From positions 310,267 to 374,266 of the forward strand of contig MNCI01034697.1 of assembly GCA_015680685.1 (NCBI GenBank): a DNA stretch of 64,000 nt. The letters are read 5' to 3'. This DNA comes from Gnetum montanum. Its lineage: Eukaryota > Streptophyta > Gnetopsida > Gnetales > Gnetaceae. Below the pieces are notes generated by a model. It searched no databases, had not been told where the DNA came from, and saw nothing but the letters and a program-made list of their open reading frames with translations. The position numbers were made by a program, and so were the translations under genes. Each line of letters opens with the position of its first letter. Positions within the stretch are counted from its first letter, which is position 1. Below are positions 35,490-47,336 of this stretch, piece by piece.

Positions 35490-36155
35490 TTCAACGCATT
35501 TATTTAATTTTCAATGATTTGACTCAACCCATTTAGTAGTTCTGTGTCATGGAAAGATACGTCGCACGCATTCTCCCCATGCCTTATAAAAATCGCATAC
35601 CGCCATGGATCTGAGAATGCCACGATTATTTGGACAGCCATAAATGTCTTCCGTGATTCCATAACCGCCCTCCCTCTTTCGGCACAAATGACAAAAAAGA
35701 CCAACCTGTCCTGAGTAACACAACAATCAACCTTTACATTCAGTCGGAAAGTGCAAACTCTTAAATTATGAATACTAGTGTCCGGTTTTATTGCAACCTC
35801 TTGTGAATGTTCCACACAAGATTCAGAAATGGCTGCCGGACAACTTATAGCAAGACCACTCCTTCGCAATACAAACCAAAAAAAGGGATCGTATTGTCCT
35901 TTCAAAATCGGGAATCGGGAATCAAATTTACAATCTAACAATGTGCCACCTGAAAATCCTGTTCCCTAGTTTTCACTCCAAGCAACCGGTGAAAAGGCGG
36001 AAAGGCATTTTTGCGCTGTGCTGGACCAACACAATTCCTGTTTCGCACCTCAATCGTCTATACTGTGCAGGAGCATTCTTCCCTCAAAACAATCCATACG
36101 CATATCTGCTGCAGAAATCAGCATCCATGTCTACGGTAAATTGAGATGTTCACAT
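35490..36155 (-). other. Probable 3' untranslated region of the BT gene
   Basis: Downstream of the stop at 36156 the minus strand keeps a low-copy, CpG-containing character. A polyadenylation-like AATAAA lies at 35504-35499 (minus). A 145-codon open frame in this region (35504-35941) shows no family and is treated as chance. Confidence 0.35.
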
Positions 36156-36285
36156 CTACAGTGGGGAGTTGACCAGAGACGAGAAGGAATTGACTGCTCG
36201 TTTAGCTGCCGTAACCTTGCTCACAAGAACCTTCCATTTAATTTCATCTTTTTTGGTTTTCTGTTGCATCTTTTCCTTGAAATGT
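36156..36285 (-). CDS. BT gene exon 5: end of TAZ finger and calmodulin-binding tail
   Basis: The acceptor TTTTGCAG precedes position 36285. The exon encodes [20 protein letters not shown] and a basic Ser/Val tail, 42 residues to a stop at 36156. The basic amphipathic stretch fits the calmodulin-binding region of the family. Confidence 0.85.
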
Positions 36286-39113
36286 CTGCAAAATTTCCGG
36301 AGGTTTGAAGCAATTATTAACATGTCAAAGACGACACAAACGATTGTACCAGTGAAAACGCTATCAGACAAATCAAACACAGGAATTAGAAATCAGATCG
36401 TACCTGCAGAGAGGAACCTTGCAAGCATCTGGTTTTGAGCACATCCTCGAATGCAGTTCCAGTAGCTGCCACATCCTTCTGCAATGGACACAACCACCGG
36501 GAACTCTGGTTTTGGTTTTGCACGCAGCAAAGTGTCGAACTAGAGATTCCAGTCCTTTGCATGCAGGGAAGTTGCAGGACCCTTGATTTTCATCGAGTTC
36601 TTTGTCATGAGGTCCAATTGTACGCCATCCATCCCTGCATATGTGGACAAGCGCTTCCATTGCATCGTAAAGCCGCTAGTACATTTTTCTTTCTTCTATC
36701 TTTCGCAGTCTTTCTTGCTTTCTCTGCCAGATATTAAGTTACAGTTGATCAAGAATGCCCAAAACAGCATGCCATCATAGACATTTTCAAGCTACGAAGA
36801 ACTATTCTTACAGAATCAGCCTCAACCACGGCTCCCAGAAGCTCTTGTTCAAGATCAGGGCTTGCTTGTCGCATCACTTTCCATCCTTCCGAGTTGGAGA
36901 TGGTTTTGAAATTCTTTACTATGAGTCTCATACACAACAAGTTTAAACGTGCTGCATCACATAATCTTGCCAACTGTAACACATCTATCACGTTGTCCGT
37001 TGTGAGCAATCCGTTTTCGAAACTTTCGGTGCAAACTGATTTCAGAGTGGGCGCTGCAAATACATGAGACAAAACCAGCAGCTGCAATGAAAACTTCTCC
37101 ATGTCTTCTTGATCGCATCTGAGTCGCAACCGACAAAAGTTTTCTATAATTAGATACTGGTTTTGAAAGAAAGTCACAGAACAGAGAAAATAATCAAAGA
37201 ACCAAATGTGTTTTCAAGAAGAATTGAGAACAAAACCACTTCGGTGGAGTATTTCGGGAGTATTTCAAGGCAAGGTCTTTGAGAGAAACTACTACAGAGT
37301 TCCGTATTTGTTCTCGACTTAATAAACATAGACAGGACAAATAGATATGCCTCAAGTGGAACATTTTTGAGATTGAAACGAGTAGCAACATTGAAATGTC
37401 TGTTTTACTGGTGTAAAAACAAGAAACGTAGGCATGAAAAGATCTTTAAAAGGTGGCACCTTTTTCAAGTTACTCATGCAAGAAGCTTTAAATTCAGTCA
37501 ATCAAAACGGGTGAAGGATGTTATAGCTGGGAACAACAAAAGAAATAAAATCGGATAGCTACATCATCCTTTGTGAAACAAACCAAATTTCCCTGTAAAA
37601 GAAAACAAACTGAAGTTTTAAGCGAGCACATTCTTTCCAACCCACTCGTCTTGGCGTATTTTTAAAACTTAGGCACATGAGCTAGAGTAAGAACCTATGC
37701 CTAACAAAGCACTGAATAACTTGAAGAAACTGAAAATCATTGCTGTTCTGAAGGTTGTAATTTTGGGAAATAGAGGACATGATTTATCTTCATTTGCTTT
37801 TCAAGAAACCTGTCCTTGAGCGAATAAATTAAAATTGTAAAGACAACAGCACCAGCCAGTTCTACATCATAGCCCATTCGCTGCAAATGTTGTGTTTTAA
37901 AGGTGTTTCATAGATAGCCGTAAGGATGATATAATAGAAATCTACTGTACTAAAACAGAGCATTGGTAAATCACAAATGCAAAACAGTACAGAACTCTCT
38001 TCGTCCTCTGCCTTTTCCCACTATTACCACGGACATATACAATGAGGAAAATTTAAAACTAAGACACGGTATAGCCGCAGCCCGTAAAGTAGTAATGCAA
38101 TCCATTTTCGTTTTTCGCAACCTCTTTTGAATGCATACGTTACCCAAAGGCACCCAAAGACATAAGACCCAACATTATAATAAACTGCAAATAAATAAAG
38201 ATCTAAAAGAGGCAGAGACACAAATAAACTGCATATAAGCAAATATGCACCTCTTCCATGTTCAATGGTGAAAAGAACTATATAGCCGACCTCATAACTA
38301 ATCTACGATGATGATGATAATGACGACGAAAAAGGAAGCTCGAACACGAGTTTAAGGGCGCGCGTGCCATACTTCGGATTTCAATATAATCCGAAGTAGA
38401 TAGGTAAGCAAAACCCAAAAAACAAGCAGAAAATTTTGAGACAGAAATCAGTCTGTTAAACTGCAAAAGGTACCTGGATGAATAGAGGAAGCGAATAAAT
38501 GTTCGAGCAGCACCGTAAGGGACTCCTCTAATGTCGAAACTCCGAATGCGAGATCTTCCATTCTGTTGATTAAGAAGGCTCTTCATCACCGGAGAAGCCA
38601 TTCCCTTCAAAAAGAAGGCAAATTCGACAAGCGTTAGGAAACCACGAACTCAAGAAGCAAGAAATTGCAAAGCTATCAATAAGATCTGAAGCAAGAATTA
38701 GGGCAACTAAACCAGAGTATTATGCTCAGACTTACAAGGAAGTTACTATGGGCGGGAATAATTCCTCCGTCGGTGTGAATGTGCACATCAGCTTTGTATC
38801 CTTGTTCAAAGAGCTTATCCCAAGTATTGACAATCCCTTGAGGTACGCACACATACCCTGCAAATTTACTACAAGAATGCGATACGCCAAAAGAAGTTTG
38901 ACGCTGCTTTTGAAGCTTAGACGGTTCCGGAAGAGGAGGAGGAGTAGGAAAATTTTTGGAAGAGATAGAAAGGTCAAGAGAACTGTCTGGAGGCACTTCG
39001 GTTGCAGAAAACGGCTGGGCGCAGTTCTCCTGGCAAAACTTCATCGATTGTACATACGATGAAGAAGATGACATCCAGCTGGAAGAATCAACATCCAGAG
39101 AACATTGAGCCAT
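36156..39113 (-). CDS. BTB/POZ and TAZ zinc-finger domain protein (BT family), five exons, with a premature TAG
   Basis: Plant BT proteins combine a BTB domain (cullin-3 ligase binding), BACK-like helices, a TAZ zinc finger and a calmodulin-binding tail, and act in nucleus and cytosol as scaffolds in development and nutrient or sugar signalling. Exons (minus): 39113-38736, 38604-38474, 37118-36812, 36723-36404, 36285-36156, all with GT donors and AG acceptors and in matching phases, about 421 codons. Visible blocks: [19 protein letters not shown] and VRFLYSSR-like IRFLYSSR (BTB), [17 protein letters not shown] and [20 protein letters not shown] (BACK), [26 protein letters not shown] and CKVPLCR (TAZ), then [20 protein letters not shown]. 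Start context ACAATGGCT is good. One in-frame TAG sits at codon 288; otherwise nothing is broken. Whether it is a live gene, a recent pseudogene or a base error is undecided. Confidence 0.9.
36404..36723 (-). CDS. BT gene exon 4: linker helix and TAZ zinc finger, contains the TAG
   Basis: The acceptor TCTGGCAG precedes 36723 and the donor CAG|GTACG follows 36404. It encodes [15 protein letters not shown], the TAG, then [16 protein letters not shown] and the TAZ cysteines and histidines. All zinc ligands that I can recognise are kept. Confidence 0.88.
36676..36678 (-). other. In-frame TAG inside BT gene exon 4
   Basis: The codon follows KIEERKMY and precedes [11 protein letters not shown]. 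Arabidopsis-type BT proteins have a Leu at this place (Y-L-Q-L-Y), so TTG to TAG by one base is the simplest reading. Read literally the product ends after 287 residues, keeping BTB and BACK and losing TAZ and the tail. No alternative AG acceptor between the stop and the TAZ region that keeps phase was obvious. Confidence 0.8.
37119..38473 (-). other. BT gene intron 2 (1355 bp)
   Basis: The intron splits an Arg codon (AG, then A) between the BTB and BACK regions, with donor AG|GTACC and acceptor GACTCAG. Only short chance frames occur inside it and no repeat was recognised. The other introns are short: 131, 88 and 118 bp. Confidence 0.85.
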
Positions 39114-40520
39114 TGTGGACCTAGACGATTGCGGGCAGCGTCAAATATTATAGCCAAACTCAGTTGTCCCTAATGGAAAACCTGTAATATCCAAAGCTCA
39201 GTCTATACTCTGTATAAACAAACATCTAAGGAGACAATAACTCGTATTAAAATAATAGTTAAAAGAATTTTTCTAAAAAGTTGAGTTCAAAAATGAGTAC
39301 ATGTATATAAACGTCCCAAGAAAAGAGAGAATTAGTACAGGATTGAATCAATTTAGCAGACTCACTACAGAAGGTCATCTATCTAAGAATTAAACGAAAC
39401 ATATTTCAAAGTGCGACAAAGTACAGAGTACAAAGGTCTAGCATAGTTCCAACGGATAATCGGAATCACGATAAAGCAGATACTAGACCAATAATCCAAA
39501 AATTCACCAAAACAAACAGCCATAGCCCCCGGCATGAGTATAGTTGATAATCTTTAGACTTACAAATTAAGTGGTTTTCTTCCCCGCAATGTTCGGCCAT
39601 GTTAGCAAGATCGGGTACGTCTCGAAGTGATGAACCCTGAAGGCGTATATAGATACCTTTGGCCTACAACTAAAAGCAATGAAGCTATTGAAGCCTCAAT
39701 CGGCGGAATTGAAACTTAAACGCAGTTGAAATCCACGAAGACACAAAGCTGACTCAAATCGTCTCGTAACTGACCAACGCTGCGTCGTTACTTTCAACAA
39801 CGAATCTCAGCGAGCGTTAAGTTCTCATTCACGATCATAGCGCCCGAGCGCTAAACAAGCAGCGTAAGTGAAGTTCACGTTAATCTCACACAAAACTTTC
39901 AAAGCTAACAATTCCTCAAAACTGAGGCGCCGCCAAGGAGGTCGTGGTACGCTTTGACGTAAAGAAAACCGAATCATAAATTCGCAGTCAAATTCGAGCG
40001 CTACCTGCTGCTACCGAAAGCGTTTTGCAAATCGCGACAGACTCGATAGCCTCATATCCGCAGTCCAGCAAATCGTCGGCGAGAAACGCGAAGACATAGC
40101 AGAACCGCAATTTCATCACAGAGACAAAAGCGTTTCACGCTCATTTGCTTCAATTCCAACCAACAGAACCTCAAAATTCCAACGATCAGCAAACAAAAAA
40201 CAGCGAAATGCGGAGCACTTCGTCACAAAGCACTGAAGGCAGACGAGCAAGCAAAAACGCACCGTGAATATGGAGCTTCGTCGTCGTGGCGGACACAGAC
40301 GAAGCTGAATCTTGAGGCAAAGCCAAGAGCGAGCGCCAAAATGACAGCGAACGCACGACGCGAACGAAGGACGAACCAGAGCAGAGGGCAAAGGCTCTAC
40401 TTAAATTCGCACGTCCGCACGAAGAGACCTGCACAAACGCACACGATCGACGCTTATGAAGCCGCAGCATTCCATTATTAGTATTGTTATTATTATTATC
40501 ATTTCTTACCATATCATAGC
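39114..40520 (-). promoter_or_regulatory. Putative 5' leader and promoter of the BT gene
   Basis: The stretch 39.8-40.5 kb is much richer in GC and CpG than anything else in the window, as expected of an unmethylated promoter and leader. A donor-like CACG|GTGCGT (minus, near 40262) and an acceptor-like CGTCTAG (minus, near 39127) would allow a leader intron. No transcription start can be fixed from the sequence, and the open frames here (for example 40186-40512) have no family. Confidence 0.35.
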
Positions 40521-40736
40521 ACGTCTAGATTCGGTGGCCCCATTAATGCTGGCAGCAAGCACGCACCGTCCCCGTCCAATTCCAATTCCAATTCTGCTGT
40601 TCCTGTTCCTGCTGCGTTCCAGGCCGGCAGAAAGCGTTGGTCTCTTGCTCTTTGAACCTCACTGGGCTGCCAACCATGATCTAAGCCAAAAATAGCTTGG
40701 CCTTCACGTTCCTCCTTTACCGCCAAATAACCGCTA

Positions 40737-40957
40737 CCAATTTCCTCCGTACACCGACAAATTTATTGGAATTTCTTCGCTTTCTTACCACATAAAGGCA
40801 CATTAATCCACCAATTTCCTCCCAAACAGACACGTTTATCTGGAATTTCTTCGCTTTCTCACCACATAAAGCCACATGAATCTACCAATTTCCTCGCAAC
40901 ACTCACACATTTTACCTGGAATTTCTTCGTTTTCTTAGCACATGAAACCATATTAAT
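40737..40957. repeat. Three tandem copies of a 73-74 bp unit upstream of the BT gene
   Basis: Each unit begins ACCAATTTCCTC, at 40737, 40810 and 40884, and contains GGAATTTCTTCG followed by an ACCACATAAA-like element. The units are about 80-85 percent alike. They lie about 1.6-1.8 kb upstream of the BT start codon. Confidence 0.8.
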
Positions 40958-40959
40958 CT

Positions 40960-41860
40960 GGAATCTTCCGTAAACGGATCACCACCGGTTCGCTGGGAAG
41001 CAATGGGATCAACGGAACCAGACCTTGGATTGGATTGGATTGGAGACTGATTGCCTCCTGCTCCGTTTGCCTCCTAACAAGGTAGTTGGGGCCGCCCTTT
41101 CGCTATTTTGGGTGGAGAAAATTCCATGGCCTTTTCTCAAAAGCAAAAGCAAAGGTAAAGGCAGAGCCTCCGCCAAACTTCGGCTTAAACCCAACGTTTT
41201 CATTTTGTTTTTTACGTACTCGGTATTCTATCCCTCTACCGCTGTTTACGAAAATGAAAATGAAATTTTATCGCTTTGCTAGAACCCAGACATTTTTTAA
41301 ACTTCGGCAAATTAGGAAATTGATGTTTTATTTATGCCGTTAAATTATAAAGTTGTTGAAGCGGTAGAAACCTGTTATTTGATCTGACCTGTAATCTTAG
41401 GGGCTGTGGACTAATCAAAGGCGTCTCCATCTAAGGCATGCACTGCACGGCATTTGGTAAGAAAGATTAGAACGTTAAGAAGACAAGGCAGGCATGAGAT
41501 AGTTTTTCCATGGTTGAGAGAATACATGTGCTAGAAGAAGTTTGGGGATGTTAAAACCTAAACTATTGGACTACAGGTGTCGTATGACATATTGCTAGCA
41601 TGATGCTTTTGAAGAATAGACAACCAGGCAATGCTAGGATAGCCACCAGGATGATTTTTTCATGGAATTTATGCAGAACACAACAACTTGTCATATCAAC
41701 ATAATAATGTAATATGTTTCAATCGATTTGATGTTTCTCTAGTGAATCTAATTTTTTTCAAGAAATCAGTTTTTAATCTTTGGATTTTCTCTACTATATC
41801 TGATTTCTCTAGAATTTTCCTATGGGGGATTCTATATTAGTGGATTTGATTCCTCAAGAA
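40960..41860. other. No gene seen
   Basis: GC falls from gene-like to repeat-like across this stretch. Visible details are a short GGATT repeat (about 41027-41045) and a direct repeat of about 27 bp (near 41808-41834 and 41855-41882) around CTATGG(A/G)GGATTCTATATT. No domain was found. Confidence 0.4.
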
Positions 41861-41867
41861 TTTCCCT

Positions 41868-42861
41868 ATGGAGGATTCTATATTGCTCCCAACTTCTTCA
41901 ACCAATGTTGAAATTTCTATTTCTTTTATCAATGCAGAAATTTTTGTTAATTCTCAAAATGCAAATTTACAAGTTGGTAAGAAAAACTTTGAGACACCTT
42001 CTTCTAGTGATGTTGATGCAACTAAGACACATAATTTTGTTCTTCCTAATGATGTATATGAGTCATTGGTTGTTAATCTTTCATCACAATATCCGTTCAT
42101 TCAAATTTAAGGTCCTACCTCATAATTGAAGTTTTGTTTCGTAGTTAAATGATGTGATAAAAAACATGACATCCAAATCCTTCATGTCAAAAATAATTCT
42201 TACTTTTTTCTACTTCTTGAGTTAGGCAATGTTTTGATGGTATAGCAAATCCTAGATATAGGGTCTTTTATACATAAGCATGCAATATTGATTGTTCATA
42301 AATGTGCTCTAGATTTTGATATCCAATTTGAAGAATATGCTAAAGTTCCATATTTTGTCAAGTTATATAATCTTCCATTGATTTTAAAAAAGGTTGAGCA
42401 AAAAATTATTAGTCTTCTTAGTCCCATTAAGTATATGGGGTCTATTTCTACAACTTTTGGTTTTTGTAGACATTTTTTTTTTTTGTTGAAATCAACCTTC
42501 TCAATTGTAAAAAGGTTTTGGTATTAGAAGTGAGAGAAAAGATTTATCTTCAACTAATTACATATTATGATCTTCCTAATTCTTACAACTTTTGCCATTG
42601 TGAAAGACATTTGTTTAATGCTTTTTCTCTCCTGCTTGAAAAAAAGATTTAAAGAAAAGAAAAAAATTGTTGAAGTCGAAGATAGAGAAAAACAATATGA
42701 AGTTGAAGAAATAAAAAATCAAGTTAATGTTAATAATAAGAATGATCAAATGGCAATAAAGGATCTCAAGAAGATAAAACCTTTTATGTATATTTTTACT
42801 GGTACTAGAGAAAGCTTTAAACAACTCGAACAAATAGCTTATAAGGCAAATTTTTCATTGT
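41868..42861 (+). pseudogene. DUF4283/zinc-knuckle type transposon ORF remnant, cut by an LTR
   Basis: The plus strand reads, with frame breaks, MEDSILLPTSSTNVEISIS (41868), then SKIILTFFYFL, then HKHAILIVHKCALDFDIQF and KVPYFVKLYNLPLI (42280-42390), and YDLPNSYNFCHCERHLF (42570-42610), followed by a Lys/Glu-rich tail. DUF4283 is a plant domain of LINE-like and gag-like ORFs whose hallmark is P-x-x-V-x-L-x-N-L-P followed by a Cys-rich knuckle; that order is seen here. The LTR starting at 42862 ends the reading. The element itself cannot be identified further. Confidence 0.5.
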
Positions 42862-43628
42862 TGATGAGCAATGAGGTATCCCTACGCTCAACCATACGAA
42901 TACGAGTGTACATGCACGATCCGGTCAAATTCTAAGGACTAAGTGCTTACACACCTTTGTGGAACAAGGACGGGTTAGTCAATCGTTGTCTTCCCAAACT
43001 TACTTGTATAGCACAATTGTATGGTTAAGTAAACTTGACATACATGATTTTTATAGTTTTTAAGTTTTTATGTCCTAGTGCTACAAAGGGAGGAGAGAGA
43101 TAACTAAGTAACTAATTTTAATTTAACTACTAAACTATGCTTTAACTAGTCCTAACACCAGCATCTATTCTTACTTGCCGTACACATCCTGAACGAGTGC
43201 AACACTACTGGGATTACCAAACGCTAATCGTTACTAGGTTACCAAGTGTTACATGCATGCTCGAAGTCATTGTACTAAGTGTGCTTACTTAGGAGAGTTG
43301 TAGGATGAGAGAGAGAACATTAATTAACTAAGGAAAGCATTAAGTAACAATAATTAACATTAATTAATGTATTCTAAATACTGCAAGGTTTATCACAAAG
43401 TTCATCTTTATTGTCATACACAAGGTGTGCTCAGGTACACAATGCTCAAATAAAGATCCATTCACTTTATGACTCCTACTGTAGGCACTCAGAAATAATT
43501 CTATCTCTGGAAAGGGAAAAAGGCAAGAGTTTGGGTAAGGGACTAAGACTAATTATGCAAACCAAGTGTGCCTACCTCTTATTTATAGGCAACAAGGTAG
43601 GGACTAAGACTCACTATTTGCAATGAAA
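42862..43628 (-). repeat. Truncated 3' LTR of the gag-PR derivative
   Basis: Its outer end reads TGATGAGCAATGAGG on the plus strand, matching other LTR ends. A TATA box (CCTATAAATAAGAG, minus) lies near 43590, but the upstream promoter part and its GATATC cluster are missing. Confidence 0.7.
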
Positions 43629-44109
43629 TAGATAAACCCCACCTTAAGGAGTTGTTTGATTTTCTCTTTGATAATCTGCTTCAATTTGGGGTTCAGCCGC
43701 CTCTGCAACTAATTTTTTAGCTTCATGGCTAACTCAGTGTAAAAACAATGCTGGCATATCCATGGATCAATTCTTGTTAGTTCAAGTTATGACCAAACAA
43801 AGGTTGTTGGCAACTTGTTGACGACATGCAACAACTTGTCTTTTTGTTCAAGAGTAAGATTTGCATTGATTATGTCCAACTTGCCATTATTTAAAAATGC
43901 ATACTCCATGCCGACTAGTAGAGTTTTTAACTCTAGGGGCTCCTACTTGAAGTTATTAAGGATTTTCAACTCTTCCCAACAAGTATCATCATCTTCATTA
44001 TCAAATAGTTGGTGATGAACTTGCTCTAGTTCATCCATGCCTTCAACATAAGCACATGTCATGCTCTCAGTAGGTTCCATGCATAGTGTGTTGCTATTAA
44101 AATCAGTTG

Positions 44110-44670
44110 TCAACCACTAGGTGCACTCCTATTTTGTAGTTGCTACATACACGCACCTTTGGATATCCATTTTATGTGCACACTGATTACATGCTTTAAT
44201 GAATGTACTCTTGATGGACCATATCTTCTGCATGTAATTACACCCATTATCACTATATGTGATGCATGGAACATGCTTCTTCTCTAGCCTTCCAAATTTA
44301 TTTTCCTTGGAGATTTCTAAAGAGAGGTCCCTTATGCCCATTCATGCATCAACTGTGCTTAACCATGTCGTTCCCATAATAATGGGAAAGTCACCTTTGC
44401 AGTTCTCTACCTTGATCACTAGAAAATTAGTAGGATAGGACCATCCACAAATTGTAGGCACAATGTCCTCCACTAACCTCAAAGGAATAGTGATTAACTA
44501 GTCTGCCAATTCTAAACGGATGTTGCTCTTCTTAAGATGTGGTAGATTTCAAGCCTTGTACATGTCATGGGAGATGAGATTAACACCTGAACCAGAATCA
44601 AGAAGAGCCTTGCATGGCTCATGTCCAGTGATCTGTAAGTAAATAAGAGGACTTCGTGGATTAGATCTCT
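44110..44670 (-). pseudogene. Retropepsin with intact catalytic DSG, minus strand
   Basis: The minus strand reads EPCKALLDSGSGVNLISHDM with the DSG codons at about 44600-44590, then LKKSNIRLELAD, SYPTNFLVIKVENCKGD, FPIIMGTTWLSTVDA and RDLSLEISKENKFG. It is the best preserved protease in the window: the active-site triad is unchanged, but stops after HDMYKA, LELAD and STVDA break the frame. Confidence 0.8.
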
Positions 44671-44949
44671 TCATGGAAAGGTTTCTAACCTTGATTCAAT
44701 CAAAAACAACATGAGTTAACATCATAGTGCAGATTTGAGGCAACATTTGGTTTAAAGGGCACTCGAATGTATTTGATGTAGAGGATGAGGATGTTGGAGA
44801 TATAAGGTGACTAGCTACATTAGGTTGTGAAGGTTTGGAAGGACTATTGGATCCAAAAAATGATTATTCCTTGGATGAATTGTCCAAACCACTTAGTTGG
44901 AAGGCCGGTTGTAAATGTATCACCCTTGTAGCATTTCATTGCTATAGCT

Positions 44950-47320
44950 ATGGGGGAATTTTACCTTACATTGATGGAGTAGGAAGTAACTAGGTTAAGG
45001 GTGAAGGGATGTGTGTAGACAAATGCAAAGGGTTGTATGGATATGGGTGCTCTCCTCGAGGAAATGGTGAATTAGTTCAATGGTACTTTGAAGAATAATA
45101 GTGATGCTAGAATGATGCATGGCTTGTAGGGCTTCATGGAGAAACGGGTTACTAAACATAGTACCCATATGAATCTGGTTGCCTATAAGGATACTACTAT
45201 CTTGGTAGTGGTATTCCCCATGATTGTGGTTGGTGCCACTATTGATATTGCTCATATGGTTGTGGTGGAGCTCCACTTGGATAATAAACTTGTTGTTGCT
45301 GGTCGAACTACCTTGGATTACCTAAAGGATAAGGCAATCATCTAGGTGCTTACCTACATGCTAGTAGAGGATTCAACATGTACATCCTAGACTCTTGTAA
45401 GTGTGACACCATAGGGCAACATTCCTTAGAATGGTCATATTGACAAATTTCACAACCAATGTCATCATCAAAGTCCATCTCCACAACTTCTTCTACTACA
45501 GTAGCTTTGCCATTATCTCTTTAGTAGGCACATTTAGCTTCTTTCCATCTCTTGCGATTGCGATCACTATTTTTCTCTTTTGATTCTTCAGTAATTTTCA
45601 TAGCAGTTTGGAATTTCTCATCCAAAGAGTTTCATAATTTATCAACCTTTGTTGAAATATTAGAAATAGATTTTTGGATGGACAAGGTTTTCTTGTTCGC
45701 CACTTCATCGAGTGGTGACTCCTCTTCATCACAAAATTGAACCTCCCTTTTTCTAATAGAATGATCCCTATTATACTCTTCTATACTTTCCCTTTTTTAC
45801 AACTCACCTTCTTCTTTTGCAACCTATTCTATCAGCCTTTGTATCTAATGAGCTCTTAGTTCAAACAATCTCCCTTAGGCATAAACCCTAAGAGTTCTTC
45901 TGGTTTCTGCTCTAAGCCCATTTATGATGTGGCGAAGTTGTTCCCTCTGAGAATAACCAGGGCCAAGCCATTAGTGTAAGAGAGAATAATATCTACCCAT
46001 GACAGCATCCAAGGGTTCATGTGTTCCTTGTTTCTAGCCTTGGATTCGCCTTCTCAAGTTGAACACTCTAAAGTACATCTAATATTTGTCTTTAAATAGC
46101 TCTAGCATTGTACTCCATCTACGAATGGATTCCAACTCTAAGGATTGGTACCAACCTTTTGCTTCTTTAATGAGTGTCCTGGCGAATAGCTTGAGTTTCT
46201 ACTAATCATTCTCAATGTTTTGTAAGGGGTAGGCATCATGAAAGGCTTGTAAATGGTTCTACAAATCAAAGTTATATCCCCCCTCAAATCTTGAGATATT
46301 GTTCATATCTAAGCACTTAATCCGACTATCTTTCACATGCCTAGTTGGAATCTTAACTACCTATGCAATGTTAAGCATACTTCAAGTTGCCAAAAAAGGC
46401 TCATCATCATCATTATTTCATTATTACTGATGATGTTGTTTGTTACCCCTTTGATTATTGTGGGCATGGTGATTAGTATTATTGTCTTAATGCTCACCTC
46501 CATCACAGTTATTCCTTCTTCAGCATCTTTCAGAATTAGAAGAGGAAGAAGAAGCAAATAAAAATGAAGAGGGTGAAGAGGGAGGAGGGCTACCTCCACC
46601 ATGATATCTACCAATTTTCCTTGGGTTATCATGGCTATGTTCATCAATTTTCCTATCATTCTAATGCTTGTTTGATTCCTTGCCTTAACTACCATCTTTC
46701 CCTGAACTTGAATTATGGATTGTAAACTGCAAATTTAGGGACACACCCTCATCACCAGTAACAAAGGGTAGAGAATATTCATGCTAAGAGCCCTCAAAGA
46801 AAGGATCCTCATTATCATCTTGGTTCAGTAGGAACAAGGGATTCATGAATCATTTCCCCTTTGCATCCTCATGATTTCTCTTCTAATTTCGATCTCACCT
46901 GTATTATGTTTTAATGGGACAGTAGTCCCAAGTATCATAACCATTCACAACGTATTCCTCTTGAAGATCCAAGATGCCTAACTTTTTCAGAGTTTGAAGT
47001 AGCATCCCAAGCACAGATCAATCAAGAGACAATACAATGTTGCCTTCCATATCATGCCATCGCAGTTGCTCATCCTAATGTAGGATGAAGGTGAAGTCAG
47101 GCACAAACTCATTGAATGAGTATATATCACTTTACACTCTTATGGGACCAGTGGTTTCATATCATTTTTCCTATGAGAAGAAGACATTTTGCAAACAAAT
47201 AAAATATCAGTATGTTTTTGTAATTATAAAATATGGGAATGATGTCAACCTTAGGGTTTTTCCAACAATATTAATGATATCCACTAAACCTAGATAGCAC
47301 ATGTTTCAACAACAGAGTCC
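44950..47320 (-). pseudogene. gag of the gag-PR derivative, minus strand, broken
   Basis: In gag order on the minus strand: an Asn/His/Asp-rich N-terminal part (46.7-46.4 kb); the core near 46.0-45.85 with LGPGYSQREQLRHIINGL, ETRRTLRVYA and GRLFELRAHQIQRLIE; a charged helical part (45.75-45.55); the zinc finger at about 45457-45420; and a Tyr/Pro/Gln-rich tail (45.3-45.0). The core aligns with the gag at 28.4 kb of the plus-strand unit. Stops occur about every 20-40 codons. Confidence 0.7.
45415..45457 (-). pseudogene. gag zinc finger, C-x2-C-x3-H-x3-C, intact residues
   Basis: The minus strand reads CEICQYDHSKECC followed by PMVSHLQES. All four metal-binding positions are present, unlike the plus-strand copies at 22.38 and 29.05 kb where the second Cys is lost. 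The same finger is intact at about 56215-56175. Confidence 0.7.
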
Positions 47321-47336
47321 CTCACAATGGTGCCAA
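47318..47336 (-). other. Primer binding site, tRNA-Asp type
   Basis: Next to the LTR end CTCATCA the minus strand reads TTGGCACCATTGTGAGGGAC, close to the Athila-type site TGGCGCCGTTGCCGGGGA with CpG-decay differences. Confidence 0.7.

Noticed and set aside
35504-35941. 145-codon minus-strand open frame downstream of the BT gene
   Set aside because: No recognisable domain; it lies in the probable 3' untranslated region of the BT gene, and its composition looks like chance.
40186-40512. 108-codon minus-strand frame with an Asn run upstream of the BT gene
   Set aside because: The Asn run is a TTA/ATT microsatellite, the rest has no family and overlaps another frame; leader sequence is more likely.
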